Assembly (NCBI RefSeq): GCF_023349185.1
Contig: NZ_JAKIKY010000001.1
Location: 1 to 64,000 of the forward strand
Reading direction: 5' to 3'
From: Shewanella aquimarina
Lineage (GTDB): Bacteria > Pseudomonadota > Gammaproteobacteria > Enterobacterales > Shewanellaceae
DNA length: 64,000 nucleotides
The notes below the pieces were generated by a model. The model was not told the DNA's origin and searched no databases. It saw nothing but the letters and a program-made list of their open reading frames with translations. A program made the position numbers and the translations under genes. This document shows, piece after piece, positions 16,775 through 26,466 of the stretch (positions are counted from its first letter, which is position 1; the number at the start of each line of letters is the position of its first letter).

Positions 16775-18949
16775 ATGCCTGACGACGCAGAGTTAACCAC
16801 AACATCGACGAATGCCATCTCACTCAAGCGCACTTTTTTTAGAACGCTAGCCATGCTCATTTTTTTCATGGTCATTGCGATTAACTTTAAACAGTTACTG
16901 CAATATTACTCCGCCTTTTCTCTTGCCAATGCCATGACGCGCATCGAAGCTGAGTATCTGCTCACTGAAGGATTATTGTTAGACCTCACTTATTTTGCGC
17001 TTATGGTGTTGATACTCCATGCATGCTGGGCGTTGGTGATCACCCTTTCCTGTCGTCCATGGTTTGCCATCACAGCTAATGACAATGTTAAGACACAAAT
17101 TTGGCTAGTGTTGTTACTCCTGCATTGCATTTGGGTTCTGTCTGCCAATGCCTATTTCTATCCAACATCATTACTGGGTTTTTTTCGCGGCACGCCGCTG
17201 GCGACGGGTATCACACTAGTCACCTTGGGGCTCTTACTGTTAGCCAATCTTATCTATGCTTTAATGGGCACACTGGCCAATTACAATAGAGGATTGAGGA
17301 CCCTGTTTGTGATTAGCCTATTGATATTTAGCTTTGTGCCTCTCTATGTATTTACCCGCAACACAACGACCCCCATTTTTTCCAACAATAGTGATCAGCC
17401 TAATATTGTTGTCATTGGTATTGATGCTTTGCGCCCAGATCATCTAGCCTATCGCGGCGCCGACCCATCGCTTGCACCAACACTGAATCAACTATTAGCA
17501 GAGTCTCTGATTTATGATCGTACCTATACGCCACTGGGACGCACCTTTGTGGCCTGGATGGGAATTTTATCGGGCTTATATCCGACAAATAACGGGGCCA
17601 GATTCAACCTTGCCCCGCCAGAACTCGTCAGTAAACCCTTCCCCCTATTAGAACGGCTTGCCGCCAATGGCTATCAGACTACTTATGCCATAGATGAACG
17701 TCGCTTCAACCAAATCGATAAGAGTTACGGCTTTGATCGTGTGATTGGCCCTAAGGTGGGCGCCGCCGATGCGATTATAGCGAATGTGGCCGATCTTCCC
17801 TTAGTGAACCTGGCAATTAACTTGCCGTTATTGGGTGACTTGTTTCCCTACCTCTATATCAATCGCGCATACGGTAAAACTTACCATCCCTTGCTGTTTA
17901 ATCATGAGGTAATACACAGCTTATCGGTCGATAAACCCAATTTTTTGGCCGTACATTTCTGTCAATTACACTGGCCCTTCACCTCAAAAGACTTTATCGA
18001 ATTAGATAAATCGCGTTGGGATGGTAACTACAACCACTATATGTATGGCGAAATGATTAGAAAAGTCGATATGCAAATTGCCGACTTTATTGCCCAATTA
18101 CGTCGGGGAGGTCTATTAGACAATGCTGTGGTGTACCTGTTATCGGATCATGGTGAGGGGTTCATGTTGAGTCAAGATAGACTCGCGGCAACCGATACTG
18201 AAACGCAAACAGCCGATGCTGCGCAGCCAATGGCGCTCAATGTTGCGGCCTGGGGCCATGGCACCAATGTTTTATCTCAGGAGCAATCGCAAGTGCTGCT
18301 CGCCTCATTAAGATATCGAAACGGTAAACCAGTAAATCCAGCAGGCAAAGTCGATGGTTTATTTTCACTAGTTGACGTCGCACCCAGCATAGTTGCCAAC
18401 CTCTCTGCTACAAACGGCAAGGCAATAGTATCTGAAAATTTGAAGTTTGACGGTCAGCCACTACCTCAAGATTTAACAGAACCACTGACTCCTAGCGACA
18501 ACCAGAGACATATCTTTGTCGAGTCATCGCTTCCGGTAGCCTCAATTAATACCAGCTTTATCGATGATAAAAAGGTGATGTCAGAAACCGCATCTCATTA
18601 CGAAATTAGAAAAGATGGTCGCGCTGTGATGAAACCTGAGTCCTATCACAACAATATACGGTTAAAGCAGCGTTCAGTGTATGCCCAGCAATGGCAACTG
18701 GTCATGCTACCTAAAGATGAGCGGCTTATCTTAGTCGATACGGCAAACAAACGCTGGCATACCCTCAGTGACTATTCGGGCGATGCGCCTTGGGAAGCTA
18801 TGCTCGATTCACTATGTCAACACTATCAAGCTGACTTTATTGACACGCCGCGCAGCCAGTGTAGCCTTTCCTTTAAGCAGCGGCTACTCAGCGCCGACGC
18901 TGATGGCGCTGAGCATGCCAAGGGACAAAATGTATCGCCGCCTAGGTAA
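16775..18949 (+). CDS. Membrane-anchored sulfatase/phosphoethanolamine transferase family protein
   Basis: This 724-residue protein has about five N-terminal membrane helices (residues 20-190) and a periplasmic alkaline-phosphatase-superfamily domain. The domain starts at PNIVVIGIDALRPDHL, where the Asp is a metal ligand. The nucleophile position appears to be a Thr in PLGRTFVAWMGILSG, because no Cys-x-Pro-x-Arg sulfatase motif is present. This points to an EptA/LtaS-like transferase or hydrolase rather than a formylglycine sulfatase. Further ligands are visible in LLSDHGEG and AWGHGTN. The substrate cannot be read from the sequence. AGAGAG precedes the ATG. Confidence 0.85.
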   Translation: MPDDAELTTTSTNAISLKRTFFRTLAMLIFFMVIAINFKQLLQYYSAFSLANAMTRIEAEYLLTEGLLLDLTYFALMVLILHACWALVITLSCRPWFAITANDNVKTQIWLVLLLLHCIWVLSANAYFYPTSLLGFFRGTPLATGITLVTLGLLLLANLIYALMGTLANYNRGLRTLFVISLLIFSFVPLYVFTRNTTTPIFSNNSDQPNIVVIGIDALRPDHLAYRGADPSLAPTLNQLLAESLIYDRTYTPLGRTFVAWMGILSGLYPTNNGARFNLAPPELVSKPFPLLERLAANGYQTTYAIDERRFNQIDKSYGFDRVIGPKVGAADAIIANVADLPLVNLAINLPLLGDLFPYLYINRAYGKTYHPLLFNHEVIHSLSVDKPNFLAVHFCQLHWPFTSKDFIELDKSRWDGNYNHYMYGEMIRKVDMQIADFIAQLRRGGLLDNAVVYLLSDHGEGFMLSQDRLAATDTETQTADAAQPMALNVAAWGHGTNVLSQEQSQVLLASLRYRNGKPVNPAGKVDGLFSLVDVAPSIVANLSATNGKAIVSENLKFDGQPLPQDLTEPLTPSDNQRHIFVESSLPVASINTSFIDDKKVMSETASHYEIRKDGRAVMKPESYHNNIRLKQRSVYAQQWQLVMLPKDERLILVDTANKRWHTLSDYSGDAPWEAMLDSLCQHYQADFIDTPRSQCSLSFKQRLLSADADGAEHAKGQNVSPPR

Positions 18950-19028
18950 AGACTAATCTAGGTAAACACTAGCCTAGATAAGCATTAATCAGCGAATCGG
19001 GTTTAAATTAAATGCTGCGCTTAAACCA

Positions 19029-19589
19029 TTAAGCATCTTGCAAAGAACTTAGGTAAGCGGGCACATCGGCGACAGAGTCTAAAACGACGCTGGCGGCGGC
19101 AATAGCCTCATCAGTCACCGTTTTACCCGTGCGCACTAAGATACGGATCGGCACTCCTGCGGCCTGCGCAGCCAACATGTCGTCACGCTTGTCGCCCACC
19201 ATGACAGAACGGCTAAGATCTATCTTCAAGAACTGCGCCGCACTCTTGAGCATGCCAGGCTTTGGCTTACGGCAATCACAGTCCTGCTTATACTCGCCTA
19301 TGCCTTTCTCACTGTGATGGGGACAGTAATAGATACCATCGAGGTCGACGCCTTTGTCGGCGAAATTCCAATCCATCCATTCGGTCAGACTATGAAACTG
19401 ATCTTCCGTATAGAGTCCACGGGCAATACCCGACTGATTAGTCACCACCACCAGCTTATAGCCTTGCTGCTTTAACGCGGCGCACGCTTCGAATACGCCT
19501 TCGACATATTCGAAATCATCGACCTGATGCACATAACCATGGTCGACATTAATCACTCCATCTCTATCCAGGAAAACGGCACGATTCAC
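19029..19589 (-). CDS. gmhB: D-glycero-beta-D-manno-heptose-1,7-bisphosphate 7-phosphatase
   Basis: This 186-residue HAD-family phosphatase acts in ADP-heptose synthesis for the lipopolysaccharide core. The nucleophile motif [15 protein letters not shown] is at the N-terminus. The Zn-binding loop CPHHSEKG...[10 protein letters not shown], typical of GmhB and of histidinol phosphatase, lies near residues 92-117. The last acidic motif is [12 protein letters not shown]. Length matches the family (about 185-190). It stands alone, divergent from the aminopeptidase gene. Confidence 0.93.
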   Translation of the reverse strand: MNRAVFLDRDGVINVDHGYVHQVDDFEYVEGVFEACAALKQQGYKLVVVTNQSGIARGLYTEDQFHSLTEWMDWNFADKGVDLDGIYYCPHHSEKGIGEYKQDCDCRKPKPGMLKSAAQFLKIDLSRSVMVGDKRDDMLAAQAAGVPIRILVRTGKTVTDEAIAAASVVLDSVADVPAYLSSLQDA

Positions 19590-19764
19590 GAAAACTTCCC
19601 CAATTCGACTGAACCCAATAATTAGTTGAACAGTATTATCACACTTGAATCAACAAAATGCACCGCACAATCACGAATAAAGTCGAAGGGGGCTAGAAAT
19701 GAATAAAATATACAAATATAGTTAAGCCAATCGCTAATAGCTAATAGCTACACAAGAGATAGAG

Positions 19765-21084
19765 ATGCCAGTAAACACCCTTCACTCAATCAGACGCCAA
19801 CGCCTCATGGATAAGCTCCCCGACGACAGCTTTGTGATTCTTGTCGGTTATCAGCAAAAGGTACGTAGCAAAAACATCAAGTATCACTTTCGCCAAGACA
19901 ATGATTTTCTTTACCTAACTGGGTTTAACGAGCCTGACGCCGTCGCATTGCTCTATCGTGGGCCCCAAGGAGAGATAATCTATACCTTGCTATGCCGCCC
20001 AAATGATCCACAACAGGAGGTCAGTTTCGGTGCCAGGGCGGGCATTACCGGTGCCATCGAAAAATTCGGCGCGACTCAGGCCTTTGACATCGCCGAGCTA
20101 GATACCGTGATGGCATCGAGTCTCACCCATCAGCGTCAGGTATTTATCAGTGACGAACTGGGCCGCTTTAACCACAAATTAATCGATTGGTGTAACACCC
20201 AGCGCCAAGCCAGCGGTTTCGATACCCCCAAATGCTATCGGAGCATCACGCCACTGGCCAAATACCTTCACCCACTTAGGGTGATTAAAGACGAGAGCGA
20301 ACAAGCGGCAATACGCACCGCGGTTAACGCTTCTGTCGACGGCCACAAGGCAGTGATGAAGGCCTGCCGCGCAGACATCAATGAGGCGCAGCTGGCCGCA
20401 ACCTTTAACTATGCTATCGCCGCAAACGGCGCTAACGAGGTCGCCTATCCCAACATAGTGGCGGCGGGCAACAACGCCTGCTGCCTCCACTATGAAGAGA
20501 ACTGCTGTCAGACCCAATCTGGCCAGATGCTGCTGATCGACGCCGGCGCCGAGCTCAACCACTACGCCGCCGATATCACCCGCAGCTATCCGGTCGATGG
20601 TAAGTTTACCCAAGCCCAAGGGGCGATCTACCAGCTAGTATTGGATGCACTGGATGCCGCCATCGCCAAGGTAACCCCCGGCACGCAATGGAACGAGATC
20701 TATGAGACCTGCATGCAGGTGATGGCCCGCGGCCTCATCGAACTCGGCCTATTACAGGGGAGCTATGAGGAGGTGATGGCCAGCGAAAGTTACAAACGCT
20801 TCACTGTGCATAAGACGGGGCACTGGTTGGGGATGGACGTCCACGACGTCGGCCCCTATCATGATGACGATGGCGAGTGGCGCAAGCTTGAGCCAGGGAT
20901 GATCTTTACCATAGAGCCCGGCATCTATATACCGGCCTCTACCACAGATGTACCCGAAGCTTTTCGCGGCATGGGGATCCGCATCGAAGATGATATCCTG
21001 GTTACTGCTGACGGCCATGAAAACCTGTCAGAGAAAGTACCTAGGTCAATTGCCGAGATCGAGGCCTTCATGGCGCGCGGCTAG
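19765..21084 (+). CDS. pepP: Xaa-Pro aminopeptidase (PepP type)
   Basis: This 439-residue cytoplasmic metallopeptidase releases N-terminal residues before proline. It has an AMP_N domain (about 1-135) and an M24 domain from about 175. The five metal ligands are seen in LLIDAGAELNHYAADITRSY (two Asp), TGHWLGMDVHDVG (His), FTIEPGIYI (Glu) and GIRIEDDILV (Glu). In other Shewanella-like genomes pepP often lies with ubiH, but no such neighbour is present here. The position before the hydroxyproline locus may be coincidental, although PepP could help release proline-type amino acids from peptides. Confidence 0.93.
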   Translation: MPVNTLHSIRRQRLMDKLPDDSFVILVGYQQKVRSKNIKYHFRQDNDFLYLTGFNEPDAVALLYRGPQGEIIYTLLCRPNDPQQEVSFGARAGITGAIEKFGATQAFDIAELDTVMASSLTHQRQVFISDELGRFNHKLIDWCNTQRQASGFDTPKCYRSITPLAKYLHPLRVIKDESEQAAIRTAVNASVDGHKAVMKACRADINEAQLAATFNYAIAANGANEVAYPNIVAAGNNACCLHYEENCCQTQSGQMLLIDAGAELNHYAADITRSYPVDGKFTQAQGAIYQLVLDALDAAIAKVTPGTQWNEIYETCMQVMARGLIELGLLQGSYEEVMASESYKRFTVHKTGHWLGMDVHDVGPYHDDDGEWRKLEPGMIFTIEPGIYIPASTTDVPEAFRGMGIRIEDDILVTADGHENLSEKVPRSIAEIEAFMARG

Positions 21085-21178
21085 CGTTATAACGGCGCTA
21101 GTTTTAATGACGTGAGCGCTATAACAGTATTAGGGTTCTAATGACTCGAGGTTTCTTGGGCTTAGAACTCTAAAGACG

Positions 21179-21760
21179 CTATTGCGCGAGAGCGCTCGCC
21201 ACCCTTGCCTTGAGCACTGGCAACAATTCGGTTTCAAACCAAGGATTACGCCTAAGCCAGAGATTATTGCGAGGGCTGGGATGAGGTAGCGGAATTATGT
21301 GGCTGCCATGTTGTTGCCAATCTCGCACACACTCAGTCACCCCGCCGCACTGCTTACCGAAATGATAGGCCTGAGCGTATTGGCCTATCACCAAGGTGAG
21401 GCGAATATCCCTAAGGTGCGCCAACAATTGCTCGCGCCATGCTGGCGCGCATTCAGCCCTGGGCGGCAGATCCCCAGAGCGCCCCTTCCCCGGATAGCAA
21501 AACCCCATAGGGACGATGGCAAAAAGGTTTGGATCGTAAAACTGCTCGCGGCTAACACCGAGCCAATCCCTGAGCCTGTCACCGCTGGGATCGTCAAAGG
21601 GAAGCCCGCTGGCCGCGGCCTTAGTGCCCGGCGCCTGACCGACAATCAGTACCCTGGCGTTCGATGCCGCCTGCAACACGGGCCGCACCTTATGGCTAAG
21701 ATGCGGCTGGCAGATCTGACAGCGGGCAATACGCTCGAGTAGTTGATCTAAGGTTTCCAT
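21179..21760 (-). CDS. Uracil-DNA glycosylase superfamily protein, probable Fe-S type
   Basis: This 193-residue protein has UDG motif A as GQAPGTKAAASGLPFDDPSG (41-60) and motif B as HPSPRNN in the C-terminal part. Four Cys at 14, 17, 88 and 104 form the C-x2-C...C-x15-C pattern that binds a 4Fe-4S cluster in family 4/5 glycosylases. The usual motif A acid of family 4 (GEAPG) is Gln here, so activity on uracil is not certain. It is a single gene. Confidence 0.85.
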   Translation of the reverse strand: METLDQLLERIARCQICQPHLSHKVRPVLQAASNARVLIVGQAPGTKAAASGLPFDDPSGDRLRDWLGVSREQFYDPNLFAIVPMGFCYPGKGRSGDLPPRAECAPAWREQLLAHLRDIRLTLVIGQYAQAYHFGKQCGGVTECVRDWQQHGSHIIPLPHPSPRNNLWLRRNPWFETELLPVLKARVASALAQ

Positions 21761-21922
21761 AAAAGCTCCGGCAAAATATTATTAGCCACTATAATGCTAC
21801 AGCAATGCCAAAGCTAAAGCGCAATCGAATCTTCGCCGAGAAGCAATCTTTCAGACATGCATGCCCGCCTTCCTTCTATCTCGTTATCCTTAAATCTCTA
21901 AGTTTGTCTCTTAGCATGCCGC

Positions 21923-23263
21923 TTAAAAACGGTCTATACGGTAAGGGGTTATATCCACCTGAGTCTTCTCTTCTTTGATGGCCTCCGCCATAAGCTGGGC
22001 ACTAAAGGCGGCCCAGGTGAGTCCCAGGTGCTGGTGACCAAAGGCAAAGAAGATCTTATCGCTCTTGGGTGAGGCACCCAGCACAGGCAGGGAGTCGGGG
22101 AGCGATGGCCTAAAGCCCATCCACCGCTCCCCCTGAGAAGTTGTAGCGCCAACCAGTACTTCGGGCAGCAGCGCCTTGGCATGGGGCAGCAGACAGTCGG
22201 CTCTGGCCTCGACCAGCGGCGCCTTAAGACCGCCAAATTCAACCGTGCCGGCCAGACAGGTCCCGCGGTTCATGGGGGTGATGATGAACTTACGCTCGAA
22301 AGATGCCACCGGCCGCTGCAGACGACTGTGTTGTGGCATCATCAGATGATAGCCACGCTCGGTTTCCAGCGGTACCTTAAAGCCAAGCTGTTGCGCTAAG
22401 GGCTTAGACCAGGCGCCGGCGCTGAGCAGCAACTTATCACTATGATAAGTTACTCCGCTAGCGACACTGACATTAACACCTTTCTCTTTATTATCTCCCT
22501 TACATTCAGCAGCTAACTGAATTACCTCTCCGATCACCAGCTCGCCCCCCAGCTTCTCAAACTGGGTCGCCAAGCGATGACACAGCTCGGCCGGGTCCGG
22601 CGTATGGCCGACCTGGGTAAACCACAGTCCGTGGTTGATATTGGGGCTAAGATCCGGCTCTAGCGCCCTCACCTCCTCACCACTGATTAACTTCACCGCC
22701 ACGCCGGCTTCACGGTAGCTCTTGTATACCCGCTCGACCTCGATAAAAGGCGTCTGTTCAAACACCAAGAGACTACCCTCGAGTTTGAGTAGCTCGGAGC
22801 AGCCGCACTCGCTCACCAGCTGCTGCCAGGCATAGATACTCTTTTGATTTAACGCCTTGATCGCCGCCGAGTTATGGGCGCGTTTTGCGGGCAACATATT
22901 GACTAAGAAGCGCATAAACCAAGGCAAGGCCTTGAGGAAATAGCGCGGCTGAATGCGAAACGGCCCTAATGGGTCGAGCAACATGCCTGGCAGTTTGAGT
23001 AACATGGCCGGGTCGGCCAGGGGAAACACCTGCTCGGTGGCGAAGTGGCCCGCGTTACCAAAGGAGGCGCCCGCCGCTACCCCTTGCTTGTCGATGACGC
23101 GCACACTAAAGCCAGCCTTTTGCAAGGCGATGGCATTGGCAAGGCCTATAACACCAGCGCCTATGACAGTGATATCCGCGTTTTGGGTAGAGGCAGAGCT
23201 GGCCTGTGAGGCTTTATCCTGGTCTGTTAACTCATGGTTTGTCATATGTTTAGCCTCGATCAT
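21923..23263 (-). CDS. FAD-dependent cis-4-hydroxy-D-proline oxidase/dehydrogenase (DadA-like)
   Basis: This 446-residue flavoprotein of the D-amino acid oxidase family has its dinucleotide-binding motif at [20 protein letters not shown] and the conserved [11 protein letters not shown] loop just after. It is predicted to oxidise cis-4-hydroxy-D-proline to 1-pyrroline-4-hydroxy-2-carboxylate, the second step of hydroxyproline breakdown. It overlaps the upstream dehydratase gene by four bases (ATGA), supporting the start at 23263. An internal ATG at residue 7 also has GAGG about 8 bases upstream. The function is assigned by family and context; a proline or D-alanine substrate is the alternative. 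Confidence 0.85.
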   Translation of the reverse strand: MIEAKHMTNHELTDQDKASQASSASTQNADITVIGAGVIGLANAIALQKAGFSVRVIDKQGVAAGASFGNAGHFATEQVFPLADPAMLLKLPGMLLDPLGPFRIQPRYFLKALPWFMRFLVNMLPAKRAHNSAAIKALNQKSIYAWQQLVSECGCSELLKLEGSLLVFEQTPFIEVERVYKSYREAGVAVKLISGEEVRALEPDLSPNINHGLWFTQVGHTPDPAELCHRLATQFEKLGGELVIGEVIQLAAECKGDNKEKGVNVSVASGVTYHSDKLLLSAGAWSKPLAQQLGFKVPLETERGYHLMMPQHSRLQRPVASFERKFIITPMNRGTCLAGTVEFGGLKAPLVEARADCLLPHAKALLPEVLVGATTSQGERWMGFRPSLPDSLPVLGASPKSDKIFFAFGHQHLGLTWAAFSAQLMAEAIKEEKTQVDITPYRIDRF

Positions 23264-24300
23264 CTGAGCATAAATCCCTGCTGAAACTGATCCTTAGGAT
23301 CTAAGATAAACTCATGACGCCCGGTGATAAAGGCGCGGCCGCTCACCTCGGGGATCACCGCCGCCTTGCCATAAAAGTCGGCGTTATCCAGCGCGCAAAC
23401 CTGCATGGCGCCATCGACTATGCTCTCAATCTTCAGGCACTCGCCCAGTGCGACCTCGCCTCGAGTGTGAAGCAAAGCTATTCGACCGGCGACCCCAGTG
23501 CCTGTGGGCGAGCGATCCACCTCGCCATCGGCAAAGACGCACACATGGCGCGAGTGGGCATCCGCAGAGCTGGTCTTACTCGATGTAAAGATGGTGCCGT
23601 AGAGAAAGCCTAAATCCGCTTCTAATGGATGAGCTAAAGGATGCTGAGCCATCACGGCGTGCTTGATACAACGTCCCCAATCTATCATCTGGGCGACATT
23701 ATCCGGCGCGCAGCTTAACCCCAGCGCATCGGCATCAACATAAGCGTAATAGGCACCGCCGAAACCTATGTCGTAAGCCACCTCGCCTATGCCCTCGACG
23801 GTTACGTGACAATCCAGCGCCTCGGCCCAGGAAGGCACGTTACGAAAACTCACCTTGACCTCGCCCGCGCCGTCGCGACAGGCCCTGGCATGGATAAGCC
23901 CGGCCGGCGCATCTATCTTTATCTCTCTTGGCGTATCGCCAAGCGCTAGGGTGCCCGTCTCGACTGCCACAGTTACCAAGGCCAAGATGCCGTGACCGCA
24001 CATGCTGCTGTAACCCTCGTTATGGAGAAACAGCACGCCGAAATCCGCGCCGGGGGTGATAGGCGCAGTGATGATGGCGCCATACATGTCGGCATGGCCC
24101 CTGGGCTCATGCATCAAAAGCTGACGATAATGGTCCAGATGCGCCGTGAGATATCTGCGTTTGGCCAATATGGTGTCCCCGGGGATCTCGGGGTATCCCT
24201 CCAGCAGGATCCGCAGCGGCTCGCCTTCGGTGTGAGCGTCGAGGGTCTTGAATCGGGCACAGGCATCGAGAAAGCTAGGACTTAAATCTAATAGGCGCAT
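23260..24300 (-). CDS. Proline racemase superfamily, predicted trans-3-hydroxy-L-proline dehydratase
   Basis: This 346-residue enzyme has the first active-site motif SSMCGHG with Cys101, but the second motif is DRSPTGTG, so the second catalytic Cys is replaced by Thr266. In this superfamily Cys/Thr pairs are characteristic of trans-3-hydroxy-L-proline dehydratases, whereas Cys/Cys pairs mark 4-hydroxyproline epimerases and proline racemases. The expected product is 1-pyrroline-2-carboxylate. It is the first gene of the leftward unit, has AGGAAG before the ATG, and faces the deaminase gene across the shared regulatory region. No 1-pyrroline-2-carboxylate reductase is visible in this window. 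Confidence 0.88.
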   Translation of the reverse strand: MRLLDLSPSFLDACARFKTLDAHTEGEPLRILLEGYPEIPGDTILAKRRYLTAHLDHYRQLLMHEPRGHADMYGAIITAPITPGADFGVLFLHNEGYSSMCGHGILALVTVAVETGTLALGDTPREIKIDAPAGLIHARACRDGAGEVKVSFRNVPSWAEALDCHVTVEGIGEVAYDIGFGGAYYAYVDADALGLSCAPDNVAQMIDWGRCIKHAVMAQHPLAHPLEADLGFLYGTIFTSSKTSSADAHSRHVCVFADGEVDRSPTGTGVAGRIALLHTRGEVALGECLKIESIVDGAMQVCALDNADFYGKAAVIPEVSGRAFITGRHEFILDPKDQFQQGFMLR

Positions 24301-24321
24301 CGGGACTTCCTTTGTTATTGT

Positions 24322-24342
24322 TTGTATGCAATATATAGTATT
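24322..24342. promoter_or_regulatory. Candidate operator, left copy (hydroxyproline locus)
   Basis: TTGTATGCAATATATAGTAT closely matches the right copy at 24408 (TTGTATACAATATACTATAG), in the same orientation and 86 bases away. It differs from the full palindrome by one central base. It overlies the likely -10 of the leftward dehydratase gene. The GntR/FCD protein at 28139 is the natural candidate ligand; this is an inference. Confidence 0.6.
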
Positions 24343-24406
24343 TACCGGTGAGAGATAAAAACATAAATAGCGGCAATCTCACCAAGGGGCTTTTCTTCCC
24401 CTTAAA

Positions 24407-24418
24407 ATTGTATACAAT
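24407..24418. promoter_or_regulatory. Candidate operator, right copy (hydroxyproline locus)
   Basis: ATTGTATACAAT is a perfect 12-bp palindrome inside the longer similarity to the left copy. It lies about 90 bases upstream of the deaminase ATG and next to the likely -10 (TATACT). Palindromes of this type are used by several FCD-subfamily GntR regulators. Confidence 0.65.
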
Positions 24419-24503
24419 ATACTATAGCTTTTGGTAAACGCCAAAACTTGATATCACTTTTTCGCCGCGCACGTTGCACGGCAATATCTATAGAGGTCTG
24501 AAC

Positions 24504-25418
24504 ATGAAAGTAAACTGGCAAGGTGTATTCCCAGCAATTTCTACCCAATTTAATGACGATGGTTCGATCAACTATGAGTCGAACGCAAGAATGCTGGAAG
24601 ACCTCATTCGTGACGGTATCGATGGGGTGATCGCCCTGGGTACCATAGGCGAGAACGCCTCCCTTTCTCCGCAAGAAAAACGTGAATTTATCAAGCACAC
24701 GGTCGAGACGGTCAATGGCCGCATCCTGGTGCTCTCTGGCTGCACCGAGAACACAGCCCAGCAGGCGGCGAAATATGCTCAGGATGTCGAGGCGCTCGGT
24801 GTCGATGGCCTAATGTTACTGCCCGCCATGGTCTACCGCGGCACTGACCGCGAGGTGATCGCCCACTATCAACACGTGGCGCGCTCGACCAAGCTGCCTA
24901 TCATGATCTATAACAACCCTGTGGGTTATGGCGTCGACATCAACCTGGAGATGACCGCCGTGCTGGCCGAAGAGCCAAACATAGTGGCCATCAAGGAATC
25001 GACCACAGATACCCGCCGTCTCACCGAGTTGCAGAGCCGCTTTGGCGACCGTTTTAACATCCTCTGCGGTGTCGACGATATTGCGCTAGAAAGCATTCTA
25101 CTGGGCGCCACAGGTTGGATCTCTGGCCTAACCAATGTCTTCCCAAGAGAATCTGTTACTCTGTTTAAACTGGCCCGTGCCGGTCGTATCGAAGAAGCCC
25201 GTGAGATCTACCGCTGGTTTATGCCGCTGCTGCGCCTAGACACCATTCCGACCCTGGTACAGTGCATCAAGTTTGCCGAGCAGATCGTCGGCCGCGGCAG
25301 CGAAAATGTGCGCCTGCCGCGCATGACCTTGATCGGTGACGAACGTGCCTATGTGGAAAAGGTGATGGCCGAAGCCTTGGCTACCCGCCTAGATCTCGAC
25401 AAGTACAACCTCAACTAA
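24504..25418 (+). CDS. 1-Pyrroline-4-hydroxy-2-carboxylate deaminase (DapA family)
   Basis: This 304-residue enzyme belongs to the dihydrodipicolinate synthase/N-acetylneuraminate lyase family. The Schiff-base Lys is K164 in IVAIKEST, the family Tyr is Y136 (IMIYNNPVG), and the substrate loop reads GTIGENASL. In hydroxyproline clusters this branch deaminates and rearranges 1-pyrroline-4-hydroxy-2-carboxylate to 2-oxoglutarate semialdehyde. I place the start at ATG 24504 because AGAGG lies 8 bases upstream; a TTG 30 bases earlier is less likely. It is the first gene of the rightward unit and is followed closely by the epimerase gene. Confidence 0.9.
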   Translation: MKVNWQGVFPAISTQFNDDGSINYESNARMLEDLIRDGIDGVIALGTIGENASLSPQEKREFIKHTVETVNGRILVLSGCTENTAQQAAKYAQDVEALGVDGLMLLPAMVYRGTDREVIAHYQHVARSTKLPIMIYNNPVGYGVDINLEMTAVLAEEPNIVAIKESTTDTRRLTELQSRFGDRFNILCGVDDIALESILLGATGWISGLTNVFPRESVTLFKLARAGRIEEAREIYRWFMPLLRLDTIPTLVQCIKFAEQIVGRGSENVRLPRMTLIGDERAYVEKVMAEALATRLDLDKYNLN

Positions 25419-25438
25419 TTCTAGGGAGTACGGCATAG

Positions 25439-26440
25439 ATGTTAAAAGGTACCTTCTTTTGCGTCGATGCTCATACCTGCGGTAACCCGGTCCGTTTGGT
25501 CACCAGTGGCCATCCGGACCTCAAGGGTCGCACTATGAGCGAGAAGCGCCAGGATTTCCTGGCGCAGTATGACTGGATCCGCAAGGCGCTTATGTTTGAA
25601 CCCAGGGGCCACGACATGATGTCCGGAGCCTTCCTCTATCCCCCTTGCAGCGACAACGCCGACGCCGCCATCCTGTTTATCGAGACCAGCGGTTGCCTGC
25701 CCATGTGTGGCCACGGCACCATAGGCACCATCACCGCCGCGCTCGAGTCTGGCCTGTTAACCCCTAAAACGCCGGGTCAGCTCACCATAGATGTGCCCGC
25801 CGGGCAAATTAAGGTGCAGTATCAGCAAAGCGGCGCCAAGGTAGATTGGGTCAAGATCTTCAACGTGCCCGCCTATCTAGCCCATAAAGATGTGGTGCTG
25901 GATATCCCAGGCCTTGGGCCGCTCAAGATAGATGTCTCCTACGGCGGTAACTACTACGCCATCGTCGATCCCCAGGCCAACTTCCCCGGCCTGCGCCACT
26001 GGAGCGCCGGCGATATCCTGCGCTGGAGCCCGATCGTGCGCGAAATCGCCCATAGAGAACTAAACTGCGTGCACCCAGACGACCCCACGGTCAACGGCGT
26101 CTCCCACGTGCTCTGGACCGGCGACACCATCAGCGAAGGCTCCAATGGCGCGAATGCAGTGTTTTATGGCGACAAAGCGATCGACCGTTCACCCTGCGGC
26201 ACAGGCACCAGCGCCCGTCTGGCGCAGCTCTATAGCCGCGGCGAGCTCAAGGTCGGCGATGAGTACACCCACGAGAGCATCATAGGCAGCCAGTTTGTCG
26301 GCCGCATCGAAGCCGCCACCAAAGTGGGTGAATTTGACGCCATCATGCCAAGTATCAAGGGCTGGGCGCGGATCACCGGGCACAACGCCATCACGGTCGA
26401 CGATGACGATCCCTATGCCTTCGGATTTCAGGTGGTCTAA
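25439..26440 (+). CDS. 4-hydroxyproline 2-epimerase (proline racemase superfamily)
   Basis: This 333-residue enzyme interconverts trans-4-hydroxy-L-proline and cis-4-hydroxy-D-proline, the first step of the pathway. Both catalytic cysteines are present: C90 in LPMCGHG and C253 in DRSPCGTG. This Cys/Cys pair separates it from the Cys/Thr paralogue at 23260-24300. It lies 20 bases after the deaminase gene with AGGGAG upstream, and 26 bases before the aldehyde dehydrogenase gene. A proline racemase function is the main alternative, but the neighbours argue for hydroxyproline. Confidence 0.92.
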   Translation: MLKGTFFCVDAHTCGNPVRLVTSGHPDLKGRTMSEKRQDFLAQYDWIRKALMFEPRGHDMMSGAFLYPPCSDNADAAILFIETSGCLPMCGHGTIGTITAALESGLLTPKTPGQLTIDVPAGQIKVQYQQSGAKVDWVKIFNVPAYLAHKDVVLDIPGLGPLKIDVSYGGNYYAIVDPQANFPGLRHWSAGDILRWSPIVREIAHRELNCVHPDDPTVNGVSHVLWTGDTISEGSNGANAVFYGDKAIDRSPCGTGTSARLAQLYSRGELKVGDEYTHESIIGSQFVGRIEAATKVGEFDAIMPSIKGWARITGHNAITVDDDDPYAFGFQVV

Positions 26441-26466
26441 CCGGCCAGCCCAAAAGGACAATAGCA

